64,000 bases of DNA, from contig CAJNOJ010000030.1 of assembly GCA_905250025.1 (NCBI GenBank), positions 1-64,000 on the forward strand, written 5' to 3'. Origin of the DNA: Adineta ricciae (lineage: Eukaryota > Rotifera > Eurotatoria > Adinetida > Adinetidae). A program made the position numbers and the translations under genes. Positions 23,148-33,333 of the stretch are shown here, one piece after another (position 1 is the first letter of the stretch; each line of letters opens with the position of its first letter). The notes beneath the pieces were generated by a model that worked only from the letters and a program-made list of their open reading frames with translations, searched no databases and was not told where the DNA came from.

Positions 23148-24176
23148 AACGTGTCGTTGAGCGACTCGCGTCGATGGATCACGAAACAATGACGGCGATG
23201 ATGATGAGCGGAACACACCAAACGTAATTATGAAACGGACGTAGCAAAAGAAGTAGCAGTAGCAGAAGAAGAAGAGAAGAAACAGAAGAAGAAGGATAGT
23301 CGTCTCGTTTCTTTTATCATGTGCATTTTGCTGATGTTGCTGTCTTTGTTATATGTTTTGTGTGTTGATGATCTCTGGTCTGTATAGTCTGCGCAAGCGG
23401 CACTATGCTCAATAAGAAAATAACAAGCTTTCTGTCTCTATCTCTCGCTGGCGTAAGAGGCCTATACGATTGCTCATCGAATGAGTAGACTGACGGGTAA
23501 GGTCTTGTGTGCATGCTCTTTCTTTCGCTTTCTCGATTTTCAATACAACATAAGAGCGAAAGAAGAGAAAAATGCGGCAACGTTTTTTTCTCTTCTTCTT
23601 CTTCTCTTGCTCAGTTTCTCCCTATCTCTAAGTTCTCTCTCTCTCTTTTGTTTGTGACAACGAGGCACTACAGCTAATTGGACCAATGCTGTTATTGCAG
23701 TTTAGTTAATATCGATGATCGCTCTAGCTTGCTATAAAGTATCTGATGACGTCTTAAATGATACCACCAACGCTTCTTGCCGTCGCACGACATATTTATT
23801 GATCGGTTGCATTTTAATAATCTCTTGGAAGAAATATATATATGTGTGCGTGTATGTACGACTATTTCTAAGAGTTTCCAAAGAACCATATCAAGTATAA
23901 TACTTACGATGCAGACTTTTGAAAGAAAAACGAATAACACAACTGAGAAAATAAATTCAGTGATAAAACACCTGTAATTCAGAATGGTGGAAGCGCTGTA
24001 GCTTAAATACTTATGGTTTACAACAATATATGTACTTGAGCAGTTCTCTCCTGATGAGGTCACTGTCTTACTGTTAAATTAAAGTCATACATATTCAGGT
24101 GACAAATGAAAGCAAAAACAATAAACGTGTCGCTGAAAACAGAAACGATAAACAGTTTTACTATCAACATTCGACA

Positions 24177-24872
24177 ATGGAGAACAAGATAGATAACATC
24201 AAAGATGCTCCTGCTCCGTGGACTCTGGAAGGTCAAGTTGCTTACCTATTTATTCATGGATCACGAGCAGCTCAGGATTCATTCAATGAAAATCCTGACC
24301 CTGTTCTTAGTCCATTCCGAGGTGGTCTCGGCGGGCTAATGCTTGTTCGTTATACCGACTCACCCGTTGGTCCCTACGATGAATTGATCTTCTTGCCTGG
24401 TTGCTACCAATTCGGTGACAAAACATATTACCGCATATCACAAATCTATGTTTCATCTCTCGACTCTGTCATTAATGGACGACGCAATTGGAATGTTCCG
24501 AAGAAACTGGCAACATTTCGTTGGAATGATAACAATACACACGTGAAAATATCTCTGCCTGATCAGACTGAACCATTTTGTACGATACGTGTTCAACCCC
24601 GACTCTACTGTTTACCTATTGGTACTGGACTAGTTCCTGAAGTATTTCGGACACTACTTCAGCCACCATTAGAAGAGACAGAAGATAAAAATGCATATTT
24701 CAAAATTGTTCCATCATGTAGTGGATGGTTTCGACCTATTGTTCGACTACTTGAATTTCAGACGGATGGAAAAGAAATTCCATCTCATGAGCAAATACCT
24801 CTGTATACATATGGCGTCGGCTATGAAGCATTTACACTTCTCTTTCCTAAAGCTGAACTAACTTTGCATTGA
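24177..24872 (+). CDS. Acetoacetate-decarboxylase-like protein
   Basis: Single exon of 231 residues from the ATG at 24177; the frame is open to 24099 but has no upstream ATG. Family features are GGLGGLMLVRYTDSPVGPYDE, a strand-rich fold, and GRRNWNVPKKLATFRW. The Pro-Lys-Lys-Leu matches the segment around the Schiff-base lysine of bacterial acetoacetate decarboxylase, so the catalytic Lys pair appears kept. Related proteins are common in fungi and bacteria. In those, the enzyme splits acetoacetate to acetone and CO2, or the fold is used for other beta-keto or small aromatic substrates, so the exact substrate is unknown. Lack of introns next to intron-rich genes, and the family distribution, make horizontal acquisition plausible. 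A 3' splice-like CAG at 24096-24098 could mark a spliced leader or a 5' UTR intron. Confidence 0.75.
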   Translation: MENKIDNIKDAPAPWTLEGQVAYLFIHGSRAAQDSFNENPDPVLSPFRGGLGGLMLVRYTDSPVGPYDELIFLPGCYQFGDKTYYRISQIYVSSLDSVINGRRNWNVPKKLATFRWNDNNTHVKISLPDQTEPFCTIRVQPRLYCLPIGTGLVPEVFRTLLQPPLEETEDKNAYFKIVPSCSGWFRPIVRLLEFQTDGKEIPSHEQIPLYTYGVGYEAFTLLFPKAELTLH

Positions 24873-25961
24873 ATTTTTCTTGTATTTACACTAAAAGAAT
24901 TGCAATAAAAGTGATCAACATAATGTGGTAGACAAATGAATGTTTTGTTCTTTCTCAATGCCTGATTCAAGTAACAAAAAGCCACTAATACTTACTACTT
25001 TGCTCTGGTTCAATTGATCATTCTTGTCATTAGGTCGCCAATTTATTTGACGTCTATTCCAGACTGCGAATTTTATATCTACAGGCAAAAAACAAAACGA
25101 TTTTTTCATTCATTCTTCATTGCTGGTAAGAGTACTCCCAGAACATCACGCCGAATACGTCTCTGACAATCGATCACATGGGGAGAAATAGAATCGAACG
25201 CGCTATAGGGAATTTAATATAACTAGTCAGATCGATAGATTCTAGAACACTTAACGAATCTTGTCGTAACAATAAATATCAAACAAATCAATAGATATAT
25301 TGATTTATCTCGACAGAACTTTTTTTTCCAAAATCATTATGACGCACATCTTCGTAACTGTCAGAAACAGAAATAATGATAATAATAGAAATAAGCAACT
25401 CGTGCGATAATTAAATAACACAGATGGAAATCATTGGGCAAATAAGAACATACTCGGAGGACTGTACACGCTAATTTCTTCATTTATAACCTTGTTCTAT
25501 ATATAAACAAGTCGATAGCGATTGTGATGGACGTAATCAAACGCAACAAAACGAATTCGTAACTATTTTTTCTTGAGTAAAATTTCCATTGTCTTCTTGA
25601 AGTTTTTCTTCGGTCTCTCTCGGAACGTTTTTCATGTTTGCTATCATATGGAAATAATAAAATGACAGGTGTTTGTTCTTTGTCAGTTTCCATTGGAAAT
25701 TTTTTCCAACAGAGCAGCCAGATCTCGCCTGATGCATGAAATTGATTATTACGTTTCAATGCCAAGTCAATATGTGAACACTGTTAGACGTCATCGATCC
25801 GAAATGACGTACGTACTACTTGCTCGCTAATTTCAATGTTGATTGATCAATAGCGACATCACAAGATCTACGAAGATATTAGATAAAACTAACGTGTGTA
25901 TGTGTAACATACATGCGTTTGTTTATGTTTTATTTTATCTTCTCTTCGTAATAGCAACAAA
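24873..25961. other. Intergenic, with unresolved - strand open frames
   Basis: No gene is supported. Two - strand frames deserve mention: about 25110-24915, with a possible exon (KFAVWNRRQINWRPNDK) between an acceptor-like CTGTAG and a donor-like GTAGTAAG; and 25765-25484, with a basic stretch and a hydrophobic end. They do not join into a recognisable protein. They may be real exons of a lineage-specific gene or chance frames. Confidence 0.25.
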
Positions 25962-26228
25962 ATGGCGAATACGGCTCAAGTCGAACATGAAATATCGTTA
26001 TTAATAAATTTCATCCGCACGATTGGCAAATCGAATCCATCGACTGGCAAATATGAAACTACGTTCGGCGATTTATTTCGTAATGACGATGTGCAAAATA
26101 CGTTCGAAAGTTTAGCAGGAACGCTGAAGGCTGCTAAACGTCGAAAAGTCATCAGTTATTCATCAGAATTGCTTCTGCAAGGTGTTCATGATAAAGAATT
26201 GATCGTATTAGAGAAGACGGAAAGTTAA
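25962..26228 (+). CDS. ABRACL: ABRACL / costars-domain protein
   Basis: Single exon of 88 residues covering a complete costars domain. Diagnostic text is HEISLLINFIRTIGK, TFGDLFRNDDVQNTFESLAG, TLKAAKRRKVISY and SSELLLQGVHDKELI, nearly the same as vertebrate ABRACL (GTLKAAKRRKIVTYPGELLLQGVHD). The family is named for ABRA/STARS and Dictyostelium costars and promotes actin dynamics and cell motility; ABRACL interacts with cofilin. A pyrimidine-rich acceptor-like TAATAG ends 7 nt before the ATG. The gene is tail-to-tail with DHX33, with about 100 bp between stops. Confidence 0.93.
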   Translation: MANTAQVEHEISLLINFIRTIGKSNPSTGKYETTFGDLFRNDDVQNTFESLAGTLKAAKRRKVISYSSELLLQGVHDKELIVLEKTES

Positions 26229-26330
26229 TCGTTTAGTTTTTTTTCTTAACGCTCTTTTTTTATTCGCTAATAAACAAATCACAAATCATATCACTGATTT
26301 GTTCAACAGATGCAACAAAAAACGAATCAA

Positions 26331-28783
26331 CTATTTAGAAGAAAGACGAGTTTTAAAATAGTCCGGATTGCTTTCAATGAGCCATTCCGGTTCCACTACT
26401 GTTATGTCTCTGAAAAACAGGAGAAAAAGAGTCAGAAGGTTATCAATCAAAACAGCGTACCGTATAAATCGTTTAGTTGTTTGAATCAATTCAGTGAATA
26501 CAACTAAAGACGGTTTAGCACCGAATAATACTGAACTCGGATGTATTTTCACAATATGACGATCATTAATCTGAAAGAAAAAAATTGTCAATGCTAAATT
26601 TTGGGGTTTAAAGCAAAACTTACAGTTCGATAGTCGTTCTCTTTAAAATATTCGGCAACATTCATGAACAATCCTTGCGCAAGTGCTTGCCTAAATGGTG
26701 AATTTTCTGGAAATCTTGCAATTGACATTTTCCTCTCCTACCGAACAAGACGATATTTTGTTCCACAAGATTTAATGTTCAATTGCAACTCAATACAGAT
26801 GCGTCTCAATTGTTTTCGTATCGCACATGCTCGTAGAAGATTCCGTCGATTGATTTTATTTGCTTGACACCATTCCTAAAGATTTCTTCGGTCAGAAAAA
26901 CGAAATTCTATGTTAATCAGAATCTTTACTTTATTTTTCTTATTGGATATGAAACTTTTATAAACGTTCAACAATGTAAGATGATCACCTTCATTCATCG
27001 TAAATTTTTGCCGTTGCATTTTCATTTTTTCATTTAGGTTCGACGACGTGAGGAAAATCGTATCGACACTCATTATACTAACCAATTTCAACATCTCCTC
27101 TAGACAATCGAGATCAGATGCAGCTAACAAACATCTTGACAACCTAAAAGAACGCGGTGGCGTTCATTTGGCTTTTGCGAATAGCTGTCACTCACTTCGG
27201 ATCGAGTGGAAAACAAGCCATTTTTCTTCCATCGTTAGTCAACTCGTATGTATTGTCAGTCGAGGCTTGAATTGCACGAAGATAGGTCAATTCACGCAGA
27301 GCAGCAGCTATTGATTTCTCATCTGGCTTAGAGAGAAAATCAAATGCCGAAATGTTGGTTATTCCCATAGCGAGGATCTGTAAGGCAGCTGTTGCTAAAT
27401 TGCACCGAAGTAATTCAGGTATGGGTGTCGATGGCAATTGTTCGAACTCTTCTTCTGAAATCGAAGAATTTTAGTAACTAACCAGTTTGGCAAAGCTGGG
27501 ACTTTTACCTGTGTACATGCGATAACATGTTCCTGGACATTCACGCCCAGCTCGTCCGGTACGTTGCCATGCTTGTGCTTGAGAAATGTGCTGTACTTTC
27601 AATATTTCTAGGCCGGTTTGCGGGTTGAAAATTTTGGTTTTCACACGACCACAATCAATCACATGTCGAATACCCGGAATGGTAATCGAGGTTTCACCGA
27701 TATTTGTCGACACAATCACTTTTCGAATATCTAAATCCAATCAGTTACGAATGTTCTTTCGAAAATCAAACTGTTCCTACTCTCCGATGTTTGTTTGAAT
27801 ACAAGCATTTGTTTGACAGTTGTCATATTTGCATATAATGGTAAGACAATAATCGGTTCTAATGCTTCGGTTCCGCTAGCAACAATTTGTTTGATACTTT
27901 TACATGTCGAATCGATTTCATCTTGTCCGGTAAGAAATATTAGTATTCCCTCGTTCAATGGTGTTGATCGATGGATCTATTCGAAAAGACAAATGATAAA
28001 CTTTTCTTATTGTTTTCTGATTTTCTTTACTTGAAACAAGGTGACTAAAGTTGAATGGATGTAATCCGTTTGTGGTTCTTGAGCATGAAACACATCGATG
28101 GGATATTGTCGACCTTGTAAATATAAGACAGGTGCTTGATTAAAATAATTTGAAAATAAATCCACATTCATCGTTGCAGACATCACAAGAACATGTAGCG
28201 GATTCTTTTTTGAATTTTTGCGATAATTTAATGCTTGTTTAACAATACCAAAAAGAAGATCGGTGTGCAATGTTCGTTCGTGAGCTTCGTCAAGAATCAC
28301 AATCGAATATTGTCGGAGATATGGATCGAGTAATGCTTCACGTAATAACATTCCATCAGTCATGTATTTGATTTTCGTTCGACGACTAATTGCTTCATCG
28401 AAACGAACACTGTAGCCAATTAACTCGCCACATTTTTGATTGACTTCACTCGAGACGCGCTCAGCGACGGATATCGCAGCAACACGACGCGGTTGAGTGC
28501 AGCATATCAAATATTTATTTCGTTGAGATTTTTTAGTCATCATATGTTTCAGTTTCTTTTCGCGAGCTTCGTAGAGAAATCGTGGAATTTGAGTTGTTTT
28601 GCCACATCCAGTTTCACCAAGAAAAATACAACAATCATTGCTAAATACGGTTTGAACAATTTTTTTGCGCATCGAATGAATTGGAAGTTGACTTGGAGAA
28701 GTCAACGGTTTGAATAAGATAGACGAAGATTCCTGGCCGTCGACAGCCATCAGAGATTGATGATCAGGTGGTGCTTTCACCAT
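26331..28783 (-). CDS. DHX33: DEAH-box helicase DHX33
   Basis: Eight exons: 28783-28031, 27976-27781, 27730-27509, 27454-27196, 27143-26930, 26875-26624, 26570-26461, 26409-26331. Motifs in order: GETGCGKTT (I), TQPRRVAA (Ia), DEAH (II), SATMNVDLF (III), STNIGETS (V), QRTGRAGR (VI), then the winged-helix, ratchet and OB-fold regions ([34 protein letters not shown]). These and the ends match human DHX33 over its length (about 685 against 707 residues). DHX33 acts in the nucleolus in rRNA synthesis and also in translation and innate RNA sensing. Oddity: exon 6 has an in-frame TAG at 26740-26738, which excision of 26741-26715 (27 nt, GTAGG...GCAAG) would remove in phase. The ATG at 28783 follows a TTG-initiated open frame. 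Confidence 0.88.
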
Positions 28784-29081
28784 CGAGAACAAAATGAGAA
28801 ATATTGAAGATCACAAGATTAATTTGCTTTTCATGGACAAACCAAACTATTTCGAATGATTTTGATTTGCTAAAGAACTTTGTTTTATTCTCTAATAAGC
28901 TTGTCTCTTCGATTTCAGCTGCATAAAGTGACCTCTATTGAAAAGCGTGGCCACTTAATGGCAATGACAAGTAAACTTCACTTGCAGATAGAAAAGAAGA
29001 CGTACGCTTCTGTTCAATTTGAACATGACATAAATTCATTAATCTGGGATGAAAAGTCCATCGAGTAGAACTGCAGGTTAC
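28784..29081. other. DHX33 upstream region, ambiguous small frames
   Basis: Short open frames overlap here on both strands. The + strand one begins after an acceptor-like GATTTCAG at about 28911-28918 and reads LHKVTSIEKRGHLMAMTS. The - strand ones may be the continuation of the small gene beginning at 29223. I could not decide between them. Confidence 0.3.
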
Positions 29082-29223
29082 CGCTGAGTTCAGCGTGTCG
29101 AAAACGTTCATGTACAATCACAGCGGGTGCAGTGCTCGTTTGAGAATGAATCAAAGCATCGTCAGCTTTTTTTATACTTAACTTGATTTTATTTATAATG
29201 AGCAGACAATCTGGATATATCAT
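29082..29223 (-). CDS. First exon of an uncertain small gene
   Basis: Starts with ATG at 29223, four nt after an acceptor-like AAAG, and reads MIYPDCLLIINKIK then KKADDALIHSQTSTAPAVIV and HERFRHAELS, ending at a GTAACC donor. The amphipathic text looks like real protein. Several acceptors further down would each add only 8-10 residues before a stop, for example VKFTCHCH or EAYVFFSICK, giving a protein of about 56 residues. Family not recognised. A chance frame is possible. Confidence 0.35.
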
Positions 29224-29717
29224 TTTGCTTTAGTGGAACAAGCACTGTTTAACATTTTATGCACAAAAAGAAAAACAGCACGAAAAAAAGAACACGATTG
29301 TAGACAAGTGGAAATTGACAAAAGATTCTCAAATGATATTCGATTAGTATTTGACTAGATGGAAAGAACAGAACGAACGATAATGAGAAGTAGCTAACAG
29401 GAAAAATAGAGTATCACTATCATACATAGATTGTGTTATATACAAATATTTATATGTATGATGAGCATTCTCCGATAGTATAGTTCATATTTTTCGATGG
29501 ACGTATGTGTTGATCATTGTTTTATACATCACCAAGCTAAAAGTAAAAAAGAAAATTGTTCAGAAAGAGGAATAAGCAGCTAGATGAAGCAAAGCGTAAT
29601 GTCCTGCCTGATTTCAGAGAAAGTCTTCATCAGGAAACAATCGAAAGGAAGTTGATTCGGGACGTCTATGCTATTAACATCTGAATTATGAAAGTTTTCG
29701 AGAATGCCTATCGATTG
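29224..29717. other. Intergenic, 3' flank of the Fas2-like gene
   Basis: AT-rich DNA without a supported gene. A - strand acceptor-like site near 29680 precedes an open stretch (VNSIDVPNQLPFD), but its phase does not match the end of the Fas2-like gene. Confidence 0.35.
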
Positions 29718-32700
29718 TTATACCTTTGTTGTTGATGAGTGACTGTTTGTTTTTTCTGAATGATGTTCGCCGTTCATCATTGGTGTTGTCTGATGGTCGC
29801 TATTCAAAGAAAAGAAATTTATTGAAATTCGAATCGTCGAAAAAACCTTACGAATTCGTTGTTTTGTGTATTCCATCAAATCGACAAACACGCAGGACAA
29901 TACAAATAGTCGCGATGGTAATAGCGGCCAAGACAATAGCGAAAATAATGCCAATGATAGCCCATTTACTTGGTTGAGTTTTGTGATAGTCGGATATTAT
30001 CGATTCCTTGCGTTGGCCGTTCTCTCCTACAGAAAATACCAAAACCATTTCTCCTTTTGTCAGATCAGAATTTCTAACTTACGATTGTTTTCTCGATTGG
30101 TTTTAATTCGAAATTTACGTTCAGCAACACCAGCTTCATTATACAATTTAACTATTACAATGTAACTCGTATCGGCTTTCAATCTGGTCAATTGGTACTC
30201 AGTAATGGGTGCTTCAATAGAGATCGGTAAGCTCAATGGTTCTTCGTAATCTAAACTTTGTTTATCTTTTGCCTAAGAAAAAGAAAGAACTTTCCAAAAT
30301 CAACTATCACAAAATTCTAACTTGTGCATAGAGTATCTCCACACGAAAGATCGGTGCTCCGCCATTCGATTGAATATTCCAGGTAATAGCACAGCTATCA
30401 TCGTTTGAACAAGTTCGATTGGCATTTTCATCGACAGTGAAATCCGCGATTTGTTTATCCAATGTTCGAAACTGTATTGGACCTGTCGGTTGACCCACAC
30501 CAGCTTGTGATTCGGCGACGACTATCAAATTGTAATCAGTATTTGGTTGAAGATTGTCAATCTTGATAATTTGTTTTGACGACACTTGTGCTAAAGACAG
30601 ATCAATCGGTTAGCTTTAACGAAGGAAAAATTTAGCTACCTGGAACCATTAATGTTTGCAGCTGACTATCTTTTGCATCTTCTAAATCATATTTAAGAAT
30701 ATACTGTACGATTGGAAGGTCACCCATCTCCACTGATTGAATGAAGATCTCTGCGCCAGTCGACGATGGTTTCACTTCGGTAATATTGACTTTTTTCGGT
30801 GGTTTGGCGCGTTGGAGAGTAAATGAATGCCGACCGATACGAGGATTCAATGCACGACACTCAAAACTTAAACCAAAATCACGTTCGGTCGCCGTGTACT
30901 GAAATATGGTCAAAAATTTTTTTTTTCTTTTAGAAAAGAATGACGTCTGGATTGTACTTACCGAGAGAACGCTTTCAAACAGCGTCGATCCAAGTTGCCT
31001 TGTAGTTATGTCATTAACGCCATTATCTATATCAGACGCAAGTATACGTCCTTCGGGATCTTGAACAGTTCGACTCAATTTAATCCATTGAATTTGTGGA
31101 GCAGGATACGATTCAAACAAACAACGAATAATCGTACGATAATTCGGAATGGTAGAGATGACGTTAATATTTGGTCCGACATAAATTGGTTGGACTAAAA
31201 TTAACCATGAAACCTTTTCCAGCAATGATCAGTCTAATGAACTTACATTTAATGAGAATACTAGCAATCGAATAAGTACTATCAGCGAGATTCTTCGCTA
31301 CGCATGAGTAATTGCCAAAATGTTCACGTTGGACAGGATTAAAATTTAATTCAATTAGTTTATTTGTTTCCAACTGAGTCTTATCAATAGAAATGTCATT
31401 TGTTGATTGAACAGGTGTATTATTTAGATATTGCCATTCCATCGTCAAACCGTCGACTGAACCACGTTCCATTCGACATTGAAATGATACACGTTGAGCA
31501 TGTTGTGGATCATAATTTATTTCCATCGGCGGTATCATCGACAAACGTGGAGGAACTAAAATACATATCAATGAAAAACGTCTTTTTTCACAAAAGAACG
31601 GTCTTACCAATGACATTTAAATTATATTCCGCTCGTTGTCCCTTTCGATCGAATTCATTAAATGCTTGACATGAGTATTTGCCGTTATCAGCTTCATCCA
31701 CATAGTTGATGGTCAATTGGTTTCCTCGTACAACTAACTTCGGTACCTCACTCGCACTCACTGCTTTCTCCTAAATGAATAGACATATTGTTCAAAAACA
31801 TGAACTTGATACTCTTTATTAAACAGGAGAAAACACGCGCACACATACTACATTCAAAGCATTGTGTCAAGCAATTAATTACATCTTTTATCTATATTTC
31901 TCTTATCACTCACAGTTCGCTTTTCGCTCGTTCGGATCACTTCCGACATTAAATGGTACAATACCATCGTTAAATTCAACGGGATCAGTTTCATTTCATC
32001 TCCCTGAATGTACCATATAAATCTCCATTGATTATTAGACAAAAATAGTTAACAAGATTAGTTTTAATGGGTCAAACACACATTCAATTACCGCAATAGT
32101 CAAAACATTGATCTGAACAAACAAAACATACATTCATGCATTGTACAAATACTCAAAAGAACGAGACTCGATCATGCTTTACTCATTGATTTTACTTTAA
32201 TTAATCGGTATTCTTCTTTCTAGATAGTTTAGAGATACTTAGTCTTCTAGATTCAATTGGGTTTCTTACCGAACCATAGAACCATAGATACTTCGGCTCT
32301 GGTAAACCAGAAGCTTCACAAGTTAACGTCGCCGTTTTCTTTTCGATCGCACATGGATTTGCACACGTTACACGTGCTTGACTGATTAGCTCTAGCAGAT
32401 AAAACATTGATCATACCTTATCTTTAAGTACATGAGAACGTTCTCAAGACATACTCGAAACAACAACAGTGATTGGATAGTCTCTTGACTCTCCAGTTTC
32501 GAGGACGTCGGCACGGCACCAAAATGTATCATTATCAGACATATTAACTCGATTGATACGCAAACCATTAGTGACCACTTCATATTTAGGTGATTCTAAT
32601 AATTGAATCCACTCTCCAATGTTTGTTCAATGATAAGAATTGACTTACCTATGCGAAGTTTTTCGGGACCTTTGAACCATGAAATTTCCGCAACTGGACT

Positions 32701-33333
32701 GGCTTGAACATGACATTTAATGGTAGCTGCTTCTCCTAATGCAATGTATTGAACGGGTTCTGCATGGAAAATGGCCGGAACTGAAAATAAAATATTTTGT
32801 TTTCTGGATCAGATTTCACGTAAAATAAATTACCTTTGACAATCATTTGAAATGACCTTTGCATTGCCTGACCATTTACATCCGTTCCAACACATTCCCA
32901 TACGCCTATTTGATCATCAAACTAGATTTCGATTCGTATTTGTCAAGCAAAATACCTTGATCATCAGTCGTCAAATTTCGAATTCTCAACCGAAGTCCAT
33001 TCATTTGTCGTTCAGCAATGATTCTGTTAGAAGCAAAGATTGAAAAACATGCTTTAGAAGATCTCTAGTTACCGTTCATTGTCATTCTCAGATACATCCT
33101 TGTGTTGTGGTGATCGCCATGCAATGATCCGATCAGTTGATTCACCCGTGCACAGTGCAATGAATGATTTATACTGATCTCTCGTTAATGAGGTATCACT
33201 TGGTTTAATAACCAATTCAGCACGGATTAGACAGAGAACTATGAAAAAGAATACAACAGATCGAACAAGATACAAGTCGTCTTAGTTAAGTAAACATATA
33301 CTTACGAATATTCAGTAGTAATATGTAAAACAT
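29718..33333 (-). CDS. NCAM / Fasciclin II-like cell-adhesion molecule
   Basis: Multi-exon gene (about 15 exons). Exon 1 (33333-33306) and exon 2 (33280-33073) join to give a signal peptide, MFYILLLNIHDLY then SVVFFFIVLCLIRA. There follow five Ig domains, each with the Cys and Y/F-x-C pattern (GVWECVG, DTFWCRA, GKYSCQA, GNYSCVA, LSFECRA), two fibronectin-III domains (LQPNTDYNLIVVAESQAG; LKADTSYIVIVKLYNEAG), one membrane helix (WAIIGIIFAIVLAAITIATI) and a short cytoplasmic tail ending STTKV. Five Ig, two FN3 and a TM is the layout of NCAM and fly Fas2, which mediate homophilic neural adhesion. The terminal T-K-V fits a class I PDZ ligand, as in Fas2. A candidate 90-nt cassette exon lies at 32003-31914. 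Confidence 0.85.
31914..32003 (-). other. Candidate in-frame cassette exon in Ig domain 3
   Basis: Ninety nt, open in phase 0, bounded by CATTCAG and GTGAGT. It lies in the intron between exons that already form a complete Ig domain when joined directly (YLWFYGS to EKAVSASEV). If included it adds 30 residues. Only transcript data could decide. Confidence 0.35.

Larger units (their letters stand above)
21752..24176. other. 2.4 kb intergenic region with microsatellites
   Basis: No supported gene. A (TC)n tract lies at 21973-21990 and a (TG)n tract at 23127-23147, and GAA/AAG purine tracts occur near 23250-23295 and pyrimidine tracts near 23585-23650. The region lies between two divergent genes (21029-21751 on -, 24177 on +), so it should contain both promoters. 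Small open frames here are composed of the repeats. Confidence 0.45.

Noticed and set aside
24915-25765. Two - strand frames that might be exons of one gene
   Set aside because: They cannot be joined into a recognisable protein; kept only as a note in the intergenic entry.
32852-33043. 63-codon + strand frame over the Fas2-like gene
   Set aside because: Shadow of Ig-domain exons on the other strand.
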